A DNA stretch of 64,000 nt from QHCA01 sp003244095 (GTDB taxonomy: Bacteria > Actinomycetota > Actinomycetes > Mycobacteriales > QHCA01), in NCBI GenBank assembly GCA_038329965.1, contig JBBQNN010000005.1, positions 39,629 through 103,628 of the forward strand, written 5' to 3'. Position 1 is the stretch's first letter. Each line of letters opens with the position of its first letter. This document shows positions 10,342-19,049 of this stretch, piece after piece. A model generated the notes under the pieces. That model searched no databases. It was not told where the DNA came from and was given only the letters and a program-made list of their open reading frames with translations. The position numbers and the translations under genes were made by a program.

Positions 10342-11857
10342 GGGGGCCGGCGCGGCCGTCGGCAACGCGTTGGACGACACGATCACCGGGCTGCGCGTGG
10401 TGCTGGCCCGGATGGAGAACATCGACTTCTGGCCGCCGTGGGACGCCGCGCAGACCATCATCGATGCGGTCACCACGGCGGTACACATCGCGACAAGCCC
10501 ACCGGAGCCCGATCCTGCCGACATCGAGTCGGCCGCTACCGGCTGGGGAGCCATCGCGGCGTCGGTGGACCAGGCCTCGGTCGACCTCGACCGATCGCAT
10601 CTGGCCATGTCGGTCGACATCTGGGAGGGCACCGCCGGTGACGCGGCCCGGACCTCGATCGCCAAGCTGGGCACCCGCGTCGACACGGTCACCGCGGCCG
10701 CCGCGACCGTCAAGCGCGTCCTGACGACGGCGGCCGACGCCATGACCAGCGCCCGCGAGCGGCACGCCTCGGCATACCCGGTGCTCACCAAGCACCTGAC
10801 GATCACCTGGTCGGACGCCCTGCCATGGGACCTGGTCTCCAAACTCCGGCACATCGTGGGCGACGTGATCCAGGCCGTCCAGACGCTGGTCGGCTCGTAC
10901 GAGGACGCGTCCGCGGCGCTGACTACCGCCCGCCGGCAGGTCGTCGCCGCGATCGACACGATCGACCTGCCGACCCACCTGCCCGGGGGCGTCAGCGCGA
11001 TCACCGTGGTCAACGGGTGGACCGGCGACGACAGCGGACCCCTGCGCGGCTCGGTGCTCGAACGGGCCGGCGCCAGGCTCGACGCGATGTCGCCGCAGGA
11101 CCGCGCCGAGGTGCAGGGGCTCCTTGCCGCAGCAGGCTCGGATCAAGCCAGGGCGTGGATCCTGGCGGCCGTCGCGTCGGGGACCGGGATCGTCGCCCTC
11201 GGTCGCTTCGCCGGTCAACTTTCAAAGATGTCGCCCGAGCAGCTCAAGAACCTCGACCCGACATCCTGGCCGACCGGCAGTTTCGTCCAGCCCGACGAGA
11301 CGACCTGCGGGTCCTCGAGCCTGGTGGTGTCCCGGATGATCAACGACCCGGCGTACGCGATGTACATCACCCAGGGCTTCGACCCGCTCACTGGTCAGAC
11401 GTCGACGCTGAGCACCGCAGATCGTTTCCAGGATGCGTCGCTGGCGATGCACGACCAGACCAACGGTGTCGTCGACCACGGCGGCAACATCCAGCCCCCA
11501 TGGCCGGAGGCCCTCGGCACCACGCCGGCCGGTGTCGCGCACCAGATGGCCGGCCAGGGCGGGTCCGGCATCCCCGGCTCCGGTTACGGCACCGACCTGA
11601 CCGACCCGAGCAACCCGGGCGCCGACTACGACCACATCGTGGCTGCCACGCAGGACGGCCAGACGGTGCCGTTGTACGTCGGTAACGCGGATGCCCCGCG
11701 CCACATCGTGCTGGTCACGGCAAGCTCGAACGACTCCCTGACGATCTACGACCCGAGTGCCGGCCAGATGATCGACGTGAGCCGAGCCGACTTCGAGTCC
11801 GGTCACCTCAACGTCGCCGGGTGGTCCCAGCCCTGGCTGGCCGTCACACCGCGGTGA
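10328..11857 (+). CDS. WXG-domain protein with C-terminal C39-like cysteine protease domain
   Basis: A 509-residue protein. The N-terminal ~300 residues are helical and contain a WEG turn (DIWEGTAGDAA) of the WXG kind, as in ESX substrates. The C-terminal ~190 residues look like a papain-fold domain related to peptidase C39. The nucleophile region is QPDETTCGSSS (Cys327), His459 lies in PRHIVLV and Asp475 in YDPSAG, in the spacing normal for C39-like folds. There is no signal peptide, so export would be by type VII secretion. The ATG at 10328 is used rather than an upstream frame. It overlaps the next gene by GTGA. I infer a secreted protease or toxin; the target is unknown. Confidence 0.75.
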   Translation: MGFPEGAGAAVGNALDDTITGLRVVLARMENIDFWPPWDAAQTIIDAVTTAVHIATSPPEPDPADIESAATGWGAIAASVDQASVDLDRSHLAMSVDIWEGTAGDAARTSIAKLGTRVDTVTAAAATVKRVLTTAADAMTSARERHASAYPVLTKHLTITWSDALPWDLVSKLRHIVGDVIQAVQTLVGSYEDASAALTTARRQVVAAIDTIDLPTHLPGGVSAITVVNGWTGDDSGPLRGSVLERAGARLDAMSPQDRAEVQGLLAAAGSDQARAWILAAVASGTGIVALGRFAGQLSKMSPEQLKNLDPTSWPTGSFVQPDETTCGSSSLVVSRMINDPAYAMYITQGFDPLTGQTSTLSTADRFQDASLAMHDQTNGVVDHGGNIQPPWPEALGTTPAGVAHQMAGQGGSGIPGSGYGTDLTDPSNPGADYDHIVAATQDGQTVPLYVGNADAPRHIVLVTASSNDSLTIYDPSAGQMIDVSRADFESGHLNVAGWSQPWLAVTPR

Positions 11858-12435
11858 ACCCTCTCGGGCGCCCGCTACTTCTGGGGCTGCTCGCCGTCCT
11901 GCTGGCGGGCTGTCCCGTGGCACCGGACACGACACTTCAGCCGAATGCCGTGGACGCTGCCAGGGCGAAGCGGGTCGCTGCCGATCCCTGGGCCGCCCCG
12001 ACGACGACGGCGAAGGCCAGGGAGCTCGTCGGGAGCAATCACTGGGTCAACCGCGAGGTGGGGAGCAGGACCACGACCGTCGCGGGCGCCTCCGACCGTC
12101 CGATCGTGCTGCGCGAGGTGCGGGCCGCCGTCGCGGACGGCTGGACCCTTGTCGCGGCTGCGTGCCCGAAGGGCAGCTACGTACACGTCGAGCTCGCCCG
12201 CGGGTCACACCTCGACGACTTCGCGCGGGCGATCGTCACGACAGTCGCGACCGGCAGCGTGACCGTTCCGGCCTACGACCTCACGGTGCGGGTCTTCGTG
12301 CCGCACCACGCGGACCGGAGCTGGCCCCGCCCGGCGCCGGTGACACTCGAACGCAACTGCCTGGTCGACCCCGCGGTCGCGGCCGTGACCGTCAAGGACG
12401 TGTCGCACGGTGCGAGATTCGGCTCCACGGACTGA
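11854..12435 (+). CDS. Lipoprotein of unknown function, accessory or immunity candidate
   Basis: A 193-residue lipoprotein. A hydrophobic signal (RPLLLGLLAVLLAGC) ends in an LAGC lipobox, with the lipidated Cys at position 20. The rest is a small alpha/beta domain with no motif I recognise. The GTG start overlaps the stop of the C39-like protein gene (GTGA), so the two are translationally coupled. A membrane-anchored protein encoded directly after a putative exported protease could protect the producer or help folding. This is inference from gene order only. Confidence 0.75.
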   Translation: MNPLGRPLLLGLLAVLLAGCPVAPDTTLQPNAVDAARAKRVAADPWAAPTTTAKARELVGSNHWVNREVGSRTTTVAGASDRPIVLREVRAAVADGWTLVAAACPKGSYVHVELARGSHLDDFARAIVTTVATGSVTVPAYDLTVRVFVPHHADRSWPRPAPVTLERNCLVDPAVAAVTVKDVSHGARFGSTD

Positions 12436-12448
12436 CGCTGAGGGGTCC

Positions 12449-12468
12449 GCGGGCGTCCGTAGGCCCGC
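12449..12468 (+). terminator. Possible short stem-loop between convergent genes
   Basis: GCGGGC (12449-12454) pairs with GCCCGC (12463-12468) across an 8-nt loop, 14 nt after the lipoprotein stop. The stem is short and lacks a U-tract. Confidence 0.35.
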
Positions 12469-12538
12469 AACCTGGCACCGTCATGGGCTGAACCTGTGAG
12501 CTGCCTGAGAGTCCCCCGGACGGCGGGGTGACGGCGCT

Positions 12539-12946
12539 TCAGCGGGTGCGCGGCGAGCCGGCTACGAGCTCGACCTCGTAGCCGTCGACGTTCTGCAGGT
12601 ACGCCGCGTAGTGGTCGGGGCCACCGGCGTGCGGGTGCCGGTCGGCGAACATCAGCGACCAACCGTGCGACGGTGCCAGCCTGGTGAGCTCGTCGACCCG
12701 GTCTCGGCTGCCTGCGTGGAACGCGAGGTGGTTGAGCCCCGGCCGGCAGCGGTTGTGCTCGGCCGAGGAGAGGTCGGTCGACTGCTCGATGACGATGTAG
12801 GTGGCGCCGAGTCGCCAGCTGCGGCCGTACGCCCAGTCCTGGAAGGGTTGGTAGCCCAGCTCACCGAGCAGCCAGCCCCAGTCGGCGGTCGCCTGGTGCA
12901 GGTGGGGGACCCACAGCTCGATGTGGTGCAGGGACCCGACCGTCAC
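12539..12946 (-). CDS. VOC-superfamily (glyoxalase/bleomycin-resistance-like) protein
   Basis: A 135-residue protein with two beta-alpha-beta-beta-beta units. The likely metal-binding residues are visible: LHHIELWV at the start, LNHLAFHA in the middle and YEVELV near the end, giving His, His and Glu in the usual places. Members include lyases, dioxygenases and drug-binding proteins, so the reaction cannot be named. It starts with GTG and converges with the lipoprotein gene; nothing links it functionally to the secretion genes around it. Confidence 0.85.
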   Translation of the reverse strand: MTVGSLHHIELWVPHLHQATADWGWLLGELGYQPFQDWAYGRSWRLGATYIVIEQSTDLSSAEHNRCRPGLNHLAFHAGSRDRVDELTRLAPSHGWSLMFADRHPHAGGPDHYAAYLQNVDGYEVELVAGSPRTR

Positions 12947-13223
12947 CCGTCCAATCTAGGCTTGGCCGGTGACATGCACGATCGGCTCGGTGGTGGGCGG
13001 TGCCGCGGCCGGCACTGCAGAAGGAACAGAGGGACGCGGCTGATCTCGACTTCCGGCGCCTGGACCGCGTCGGCCTGCGCGACGGAGGCAACGTCGCGGG
13101 CCGGTTGTGCGGTGGCAGGTTGGTGCCGGTCGCGCCCAGTGGGCCGAGTCACTGCATATCTTTGCCGCTGTCTATGGCGATGTCTGACCGGCAGCACCGC
13201 GCGGCCGGGAGGGAGGATCTGGC

Positions 13224-13601
13224 GTGGCCGACAACTCGGAGCTCAGTCTCGACACCAAGCAGCTCGCGTCCTTCGGCGCGCAGTTCGTCGCCGCGCGGCC
13301 TCACATCGCCAGGGATGCGTTCACCCGGTTGCAGGTCGACCCGGTCGGCCTGCAGGCCAGCGCCGACCTCGCCACGGCGATGCGGGCGCATCAGGAGGAC
13401 CTCCAGCTGCGGGTGACCGCTGTGGACCGCGGCATCGCCTTCGTCGCGGCCACCACCTTCACCAATGCCAAGGCCATCGCCGAGGCCGACAGCGCCCATG
13501 GCCGCGACACCGGCCGAGTGGTCGAGGACCTATTCGACAAGGCGCCACCCCTGCCCGCGGACCTGCCGCGCATCGATCCAAGCCTGCAGAAGCTGCCCTG
13601 A
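13224..13601 (+). CDS. Small ESX-type (WXG-like) secreted protein
   Basis: A 125-residue, mostly helical protein with no signal peptide and an N-terminal ADNSELSLDTKQLASFG stretch. It is first in a run that includes PPE-like proteins and EccE, and its size and helical content fit an ESX-type substrate or chaperone partner. No WXG triplet is present, so the relation is by context and fold expectation. A GGGAGG ribosome-binding site precedes its GTG start. Its TGA stop shares one base with an ATG of the following gene (TGATG), so the two are likely co-translated. The 277 nt upstream hold no gene and must contain the promoter; none was recognised. Confidence 0.75.
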   Translation: MADNSELSLDTKQLASFGAQFVAARPHIARDAFTRLQVDPVGLQASADLATAMRAHQEDLQLRVTAVDRGIAFVAATTFTNAKAIAEADSAHGRDTGRVVEDLFDKAPPLPADLPRIDPSLQKLP

Positions 13602-13618
13602 TGGCCGGGGAGAGCACG

Positions 13619-15115
13619 ATGAGCTTCGACGCGCTGTTCACTGCCGTCGAGCAGCAGTGGCAGAAGGTCAACCAGTTCACCGATGCGGCCGACGGCCTGC
13701 GCGTCATCGCCGGGCAGCTCACCGGCAGCGTCCAGCAGATCGACCGGGCGTTCGGCGCGCTCCAGTCGCAGTCGCACCTGAACACCGGCAACGGGATCAC
13801 GGCGCTCACCGACCGTACGCACAAGCTCCGAGCGCTGGCTGACGGCATGCCCAAGACGATCACGCGTAACGAGGGCCTCCTGCGGCACGCCGCGGACCTC
13901 ACCGTTCGCGCGCACACCGACATGGTCGCGCAGCGCGCGGATCGCGACGAGGCCCTCCAATCGGGTGTGCGGTACGCCGGGATGTATGCGGTCAAGCTCA
14001 CGCCCGAGGAGGTGGAGAGCGCGGCGCAGCCGAAGGCCTGGGCAGTGGTCCAGACGTGGTCCGAGGGGATTTCGACGGTCGCGCGCGGCATCAGCGGCAG
14101 CGCAGCGGAGCTCGGGCCGATCGGTGACTTCCCGCAGCAGGATCCCACCAAGCTGGGCGGGCTCGATCCGCAGGCCACTCCGGCCACTCCGGCCACACCC
14201 GGCGCGGGGGGGCTCGGCGGCCCGGCGCCTGGCGCGGCGCCGCATGGTGGCGGTGCGGCCGGCGGAGGACCGATGCCCGGCGGAGGCGCCAAGGATGCGG
14301 CTGCCGCGGCGACCGGCGGGCCTTCCGGTTCTGGCGCATCTGGCGCCAGCAGCGCGATGGGCGGGCCGACCGGCGGGAGTTCGGCCATGGCCGGCGGGGG
14401 TTCGACAGGCGGCGGGAGCACCGGGGCAGGTGGCCTCCGGAGCATGCCGGCCGGCCTCGGCCTGGCCGCCTCGGCTCCCCCCCAGGCGCTGCCGACCAGC
14501 GGTCCGTCGCTGCCGCCGCTCACCTCGTCCGGCAGCGGGACCCTGCCAGGTACGCACAATCTGCTGCCGGTCGACGCCCTGCAGCCGCTGCCGGTCCAGT
14601 CGACACCGGTGCCGGCCGCGTTCAAGTTGGGCACGGCTGCCCACGGGCTGGGTGTGAACGGCGCGCCGCGGGGGCCGGCCGTGCCGGGTTCCTCGTCGGC
14701 GACGACGCGGACAGGCACCACTGGGTCCGGAATTCCCTCGGTCGGTGAGCCGGCAGTGCCGCGGCTGGCCGGTGCGGCCGCCGCTGCCCCCACGGGGCAG
14801 GGCGGATCGCCCATGATGCCGCCGCCGATGATGCCGCCGGGCATGGGCGCCGGCGCGGCCGGTGCCGGTACCGGCCAGGTCCGCCCCGGTGTGGCGCAGC
14901 AGCCCGGCGGCCCCGGCTCGGCTGGTGCTAGTGCCCGCCGGCCCGCATCCGGCAAACCCAAGCGGGTCGGGGTCCGCCCGGAGTTGCTCGGCCGTGCCGA
15001 CGACGGCGGGTCCGGCCAGCCGGTCGCGCCAACGGCCCGGACGGCACGGCGCGAGCGCGGGAAGCGGCGACCGCCCACCGAGGTCCTCGACGAGGAGCTG
15101 TGGAACGCACCGTAG
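13619..15115 (+). CDS. PPE-like type VII secretion substrate with Gly/Pro-rich tail
   Basis: A 498-residue protein. Residues 1-170 are helical (FDALFTAVEQQWQKVNQF onward) and resemble ESX/PPE helical hairpins. Residues ~175-430 are low-complexity Gly, Ala, Ser and Pro. The basic C-terminus ends TEVLDEELWNAP. The gene at 15985 has the same plan, with an RPGVA stretch, an LLGR stretch and a final LDExxW motif. Two starts are possible: the ATG at 13601, overlapping the preceding stop, and the ATG at 13619. The latter has GGGGAGAG 5 nt upstream and is preferred. I infer an exported, possibly surface protein. High repeat content makes its homology hard to judge. Confidence 0.75.
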   Translation: MSFDALFTAVEQQWQKVNQFTDAADGLRVIAGQLTGSVQQIDRAFGALQSQSHLNTGNGITALTDRTHKLRALADGMPKTITRNEGLLRHAADLTVRAHTDMVAQRADRDEALQSGVRYAGMYAVKLTPEEVESAAQPKAWAVVQTWSEGISTVARGISGSAAELGPIGDFPQQDPTKLGGLDPQATPATPATPGAGGLGGPAPGAAPHGGGAAGGGPMPGGGAKDAAAAATGGPSGSGASGASSAMGGPTGGSSAMAGGGSTGGGSTGAGGLRSMPAGLGLAASAPPQALPTSGPSLPPLTSSGSGTLPGTHNLLPVDALQPLPVQSTPVPAAFKLGTAAHGLGVNGAPRGPAVPGSSSATTRTGTTGSGIPSVGEPAVPRLAGAAAAAPTGQGGSPMMPPPMMPPGMGAGAAGAGTGQVRPGVAQQPGGPGSAGASARRPASGKPKRVGVRPELLGRADDGGSGQPVAPTARTARRERGKRRPPTEVLDEELWNAP

Positions 15116-15331
15116 TCGGCTCCGCCCGGAGCCGGCGCGTCCGGCCCGCAATGGCGATGTTCCGCGTCAGCGGCGAGCGTCGTATGTCACCTTCCGGCCA
15201 TGGCCCGTACCGGCTGTCGGTGGCCCGTGAACGGGTCGCCGGTGGCCGGTTGATGTCTCGGCACTCCCGCCGCCCGCGCACCGGTGCCACTCTCGTCGCG
15301 ACCGGACAAACCGAACCCCATGGGGGGCGAC

Positions 15332-15655
15332 ATGACTGTGACTGAAACCACCCTCAAGACGCCGGAGACCCAGAACTTCTCCAACCAGATCCTCGGCTCG
15401 CAGCCCGATCCCAGCACGGCGACGGACGCCAAGGCCGCCACGCAGCCACTGGCCACCGCCGGGCAGGACAGCCAGGCTCAGGGCAACGCGGAGAAGGCCA
15501 AGGCGGACGCACAGAAAGCGGCGGCCTGCGGGGGCGGGGCCGGGGCTGCCGGCGGAGGAGCGGCCGCTGGCTGTGCGGGCGGCGGCGGTGCGGCCGGCGG
15601 CGGTGCGACCAGTGGCGGTGCGACCAGCGGTGGCGCGGCCGCCGGTGGGAGTTAG
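15332..15655 (+). CDS. Small Gly/Ala-rich protein with cysteines
   Basis: A 107-residue protein. The first ~60 residues are polar and rich in Gln, Lys and Ala (NFSNQILGSQPDPS), and the last ~45 are Gly/Ala repeats with two cysteines and GGATS repeats. No signal peptide or known domain is seen. The ATG at 15332 has GGGGGGCGA directly upstream. It sits between two PPE-like genes of the ESX-type island, so a structural or chaperone-like role in secretion is possible. The 216 nt before it hold no supported gene. Confidence 0.65.
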   Translation: MTVTETTLKTPETQNFSNQILGSQPDPSTATDAKAATQPLATAGQDSQAQGNAEKAKADAQKAAACGGGAGAAGGGAAAGCAGGGGAAGGGATSGGATSGGAAAGGS

Positions 15656-15697
15656 CAGATGACAACGGACAAGCCCGACGAGAAGGGGACCTGAGGC

Positions 15698-15934
15698 ATG
15701 AGCAATCTCAACGACTTCGGCGTGATCAAAGAGTCGCAGTTCCTGATGGGCACGGGCAACTGGACCCTCGACTGGATGGCCAAGTTCATGCAGGGCGCTG
15801 TCAGCAGCATTGCCGACCTCAGCCGTCAGGCCAAGATCATGAGCGACCAGCTGCCGGCCCACGACCAAGCCGCGGCCGCCGCTACCAAGAGCAGCCTGGC
15901 CGGTCTGACCGGGCAACCTACCCAGTCCGCCTGA
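15698..15934 (+). CDS. Small helical ESX-type protein
   Basis: A 78-residue helical protein starting MSNLNDFGVIKESQFLMG and including NWTLDWMAKFMQG. Size and helical content fit a WXG100-like partner, and it lies 50 nt before the second PPE-like gene, mirroring the small-gene/PPE-gene order at 13224-15115. No exact WXG motif is found. It is probably the secretion partner of the 15985 product. Confidence 0.7.
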   Translation: MSNLNDFGVIKESQFLMGTGNWTLDWMAKFMQGAVSSIADLSRQAKIMSDQLPAHDQAAAAATKSSLAGLTGQPTQSA

Positions 15935-15984
15935 CCTCAACCGAGCCGACCCAATAGCACGTAGCCAGCGAGGAGCTGTCGACC

Positions 15985-17445
15985 ATGGCCGTACCCGCAC
16001 CTGCCGTCGCCGCACCTGTGGCAGCCGCCACACCTGCCGCCGCCGCGACACCTGTCACAACCGCCGCTCCTGCTGCGGCCGCGCAGCCGCAGCAGTCCGT
16101 GGAGAACTACGGGCTCTGGGAGGCCAATCCCGCCAAATGGTGGAGCGAGGCCCGATGGACCGTCACGCAGGCCAACTTCACGTGGGGCCTGTGGCGCAAC
16201 GACGCGAGGGACTTCACCGGCAAGGTCGTCCCCGCTCTCAACGGTCTCGCCGACTCGTTCGACAAGATGGTGGGCCAGTTCGACGAGTCGATACGCAGCG
16301 CGCAGTCCACTGTTGCCCTCCTGCAGGGCAACAAGGGTGCCGCCCAGGATGCGCTGAGCACGGCGGCGGCCGGCACCCTCAAGTCGATGATCGACCGGCG
16401 CGACAAGATCAGCCCCCTCGGGGGCAAGCTGCGCAACACCGCTCAGACCCTCAGCCAGGCGGCGGGCCAGATGGCGGCGCTCGACCCGCTGTACGAGAAG
16501 GTTCTGACCAACCTGACGGCGTGTACGCAGGTCGCCAAGCAGGCGGAGCCGTTCATGCGGCAGGCTGCCGCCAGCATGCTCGATGTGGGCAACCAGATGC
16601 AGACGAGCGTCTCGACCGAGCTGGAGATGACGCACGGGCACTTCGATGCGCTGGGGCTGGCCAACCTGCCCGACAGCGGTGCCGCCGCGGCGACCGTCAC
16701 CCCGACCGCCGCCGCGACCCCGCGGCACGGCACCGCAGCAGGCGTCGTGCTCAGCCCGGCCGCGACGGGCACCGCGGGCACCGTGGGATCGCAGGGCCTG
16801 TCCGCTGTGCCGGGCACGGCGACCCTCCCGGCGGTACCCGCCACCCACGGTCCGACGCTGGCCGGGCTCGGGGCGGGGAGCACGCTCGCACCCACGATGC
16901 CGATGCCGGCAGGAGCGGGGCTGGCCGCCGCGCCGGTCTCGCCGGTTGCCCCGATTGCCCCGTTCCAGCCGTTCGCCGCCGGCCTCCCCCCGGCATCTGC
17001 GTCGGGTACCGGGCTCAACGCGGCTGGGCTGATGCCGTTCGCGCCCGCGGCCGGCGCGAGTGCCGGCGCCAGGCGTGCCAAGTCCGACGACCGCGATCCC
17101 GCGCCGCCGTTGATCCCGCCCGTGGGTGGCGCGGCGGGGCCGGGCAGTGCACGGACGCCGGGGACGATCCGGCCGGGTGTCGCCACCCGCGCAGGGGCGT
17201 CCGGCGAGCGGGCCGGCGTGGCCGGCGGCCTGCTGGGCCGGCGCGGCCAGGCCGACGCGGCGATGGGCGGCAAGCCGGGAGCGAGCCGCCGCAGGTCCGG
17301 TACCACGCGGCCCGGAGACAGGCCCGACACGGTCGAGTTCCTGGACGAGGATGCCTGGCAGGCCGACGAGCCCGGCGACGGCGTGGTGGTGCCTGACGTG
17401 CCGCTGCCGTTCGTGGCGACGGCCGGCGCCCGGCTGCTGGGCTGA
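15985..17445 (+). CDS. PPE-like type VII secretion substrate, second copy of the architecture
   Basis: A 486-residue protein. An Ala/Pro-rich start (about 35 residues) leads into a helical region of ~190 residues that begins NYGLWEANPAKWWSEARW and continues with long amphipathic helices. A Pro/Ala/Gly-rich region follows, then a basic C-terminal part with RPGVATRAG, LLGRRGQ and the ending DTVEFLDEDAWQADEP. The order RPGVA, LLGR, basic stretch and LDExxW matches the 13619 product although the rest differs. GAGGAG precedes the ATG. EccE follows 34 nt downstream, consistent with one operon. It is probably exported by a type VII system. Confidence 0.75.
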   Translation: MAVPAPAVAAPVAAATPAAAATPVTTAAPAAAAQPQQSVENYGLWEANPAKWWSEARWTVTQANFTWGLWRNDARDFTGKVVPALNGLADSFDKMVGQFDESIRSAQSTVALLQGNKGAAQDALSTAAAGTLKSMIDRRDKISPLGGKLRNTAQTLSQAAGQMAALDPLYEKVLTNLTACTQVAKQAEPFMRQAAASMLDVGNQMQTSVSTELEMTHGHFDALGLANLPDSGAAAATVTPTAAATPRHGTAAGVVLSPAATGTAGTVGSQGLSAVPGTATLPAVPATHGPTLAGLGAGSTLAPTMPMPAGAGLAAAPVSPVAPIAPFQPFAAGLPPASASGTGLNAAGLMPFAPAAGASAGARRAKSDDRDPAPPLIPPVGGAAGPGSARTPGTIRPGVATRAGASGERAGVAGGLLGRRGQADAAMGGKPGASRRRSGTTRPGDRPDTVEFLDEDAWQADEPGDGVVVPDVPLPFVATAGARLLG

Positions 17446-17479
17446 CCGTTCACGGGACGACCGGCAAGCCGGGTAGCGC

Positions 17480-19027
17480 GTGAGCAACGAGGGCGCCGCC
17501 CCACAATCGGGGCATGGTGGGGCGGCGCCCCCGCCACCGGCGGAAGCCGGGCAGCCACCAGCCGCCGGCTCGCCGACTTCGGCGGCCGCCGCACGACCGA
17601 GGCCGGCCGTGCCAGCCGCCCCGGCCGTGCCAGCCGCCCCGGCCGTCTCCGTCGTACCAGCGCCCCCCGTAGCACAGGCAGCGGCCGAGTCACGGAGCCG
17701 GTCGATGTCGGCCGGGAGTGCCGCACCGGCCGTCGCTGCAGCGGTCACCGCCCGCGGGGCTGCCGCCGTCCGTGGCGCGGCCCGGGCCGCGCCACCGACC
17801 CGAGGAGCACAGAGCCTGAACCGCTCCCGTGCCGGGGCTCAGTCCGGGGCGGGGCGCGGCCGGCCAGGCCTCAGGGGCCGGCTGCGCCGAGTGCTGCGGG
17901 CGGTGGGCCTCGGCCAGGTCCTGTGCTGGCAGGTCGCCGCCGCGGCTACGCTCGCGGTGATCGGGCACCCGGCGCCGGTGGAGATCGCGGTCGCCGCGGT
18001 CGCTGCCGCGGTGGTCGTGGCGACCGCAGTGCGAGTGCGCGGGCGCTGGGTGTACGAGTGGGCGCTGCGGGCTGTCCGGTTCGGGCTGCGTCGGCGTCAT
18101 CGCCCGGCGGCGGTCTCGCCCGACGATCCGGCCGACAAGTTGCTCGGCCTGGTCGCGCAGCACACTGTGGTGGAGGCGGTCGACCTCGACGGCGTCCCGG
18201 TCGCCCTGATCCACCACCCGTCCGGCGTCACCGCCGTGCTCGAGCCGCACACCCCCGGCGGCCCGCACGAGGTGGGCCTCACCATGAGCTCACTGCACCT
18301 GTCCTCGCCGGCCCAGCTGCTGCCGCTGCCGGACCCGGACGCGCCGGCGTTCGTCGCGCAGGTGATCACCCACGCGGCCCGTCCTCCGGTGGCCCAGATC
18401 GTGCTGGGCAGCTCGCCCGCGGGCCGCCGGGCAACGCCGCGGCAGCGCACCTGGATAGCGCTGCAGTCGGTGCGCTCGCCCGAGGCCTACCTCGACGAGG
18501 ACCTGACCAAGGCGCTGCTCAACGCGGTCCGCCGGCTGATCCGGCGGCTGGCCCGCGACGAGCTGCCGACGCGCGCCCTCGACCGCGACGAGGCACTGGC
18601 GCTCCTGGTAGGGCTGGCGCATCTGGATGAGCCGCTGGACGGCGCGCAGCCGACCAGGGTGAGCGAGACATGGCGGGCGTGGGAGACCGGGCCTACTACG
18701 CAAGCCTGCTTCCGGATCGGGGGGTGGGAGGAGGCCGGGGAGGACGCCAGGCAGCTCGTACTCCACCGCCTGCGGCAGGTGCCGAGCCTGGCCACCACGG
18801 TGGCCGTCGCCGCGCGCCGGGGCGGGCGCCGCTCGGCGGCCGACGTCGATGTCGTGATCCGCATCGCGGAGACGAGCCGGGTGCGCCTGGACAACTCCGC
18901 GGACCTGCTCGCATTCGCCGTGGACAGCGCGAGCGGGCCGGCCGGCAACGATCCACGCATCCGGCTCGAACGCCTCGACGGCGACCATCTGGCGGCGGTG
19001 GCGGCGTCCCTCCCCCTCGGCGGTTGA
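17480..19027 (+). CDS. eccE: Type VII secretion protein EccE
   Basis: A 515-residue membrane component of an ESX-type secretion machine. An Ala/Pro-rich cytoplasmic N-terminus of ~135 residues is unusually long and repetitive. It is followed by two closely spaced membrane segments (about 145-165 and 168-188). The large soluble domain continues with LLGLVAQHTVVEAVDLDGVPVALI and a C-terminal part with SRVRLDNSADLLAFAVD. This two-segment plus soluble-domain plan is that of EccE, which stabilises the EccB-C-D membrane complex. Those core genes are not in this window, so EccE and the substrates here are either split from the core or serve a system elsewhere. Confidence 0.8.
   Translation: MSNEGAAPQSGHGGAAPPPPAEAGQPPAAGSPTSAAAARPRPAVPAAPAVPAAPAVSVVPAPPVAQAAAESRSRSMSAGSAAPAVAAAVTARGAAAVRGAARAAPPTRGAQSLNRSRAGAQSGAGRGRPGLRGRLRRVLRAVGLGQVLCWQVAAAATLAVIGHPAPVEIAVAAVAAAVVVATAVRVRGRWVYEWALRAVRFGLRRRHRPAAVSPDDPADKLLGLVAQHTVVEAVDLDGVPVALIHHPSGVTAVLEPHTPGGPHEVGLTMSSLHLSSPAQLLPLPDPDAPAFVAQVITHAARPPVAQIVLGSSPAGRRATPRQRTWIALQSVRSPEAYLDEDLTKALLNAVRRLIRRLARDELPTRALDRDEALALLVGLAHLDEPLDGAQPTRVSETWRAWETGPTTQACFRIGGWEEAGEDARQLVLHRLRQVPSLATTVAVAARRGGRRSAADVDVVIRIAETSRVRLDNSADLLAFAVDSASGPAGNDPRIRLERLDGDHLAAVAASLPLGG
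17603..17646 (+). repeat. 18-bp tandem repeat inside eccE
   Basis: The unit CCGGCCGTGCCAGCCGCC occurs twice without mismatch (17603-17620 and 17621-17638), followed by 8 nt of a third copy. It encodes Ala-Pro-Val repeats in the N-terminal tail and is prone to slippage. Confidence 0.85.
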
Positions 19028-19049
19028 GCGAGGCCGCTGGGCTGACCGG

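Noticed and set aside
15660..15695. An 11-codon frame (MTTDKPDEKGT) between the Gly-rich and small helical genes
   Set aside because: Too short to support as a gene; probably leader sequence.
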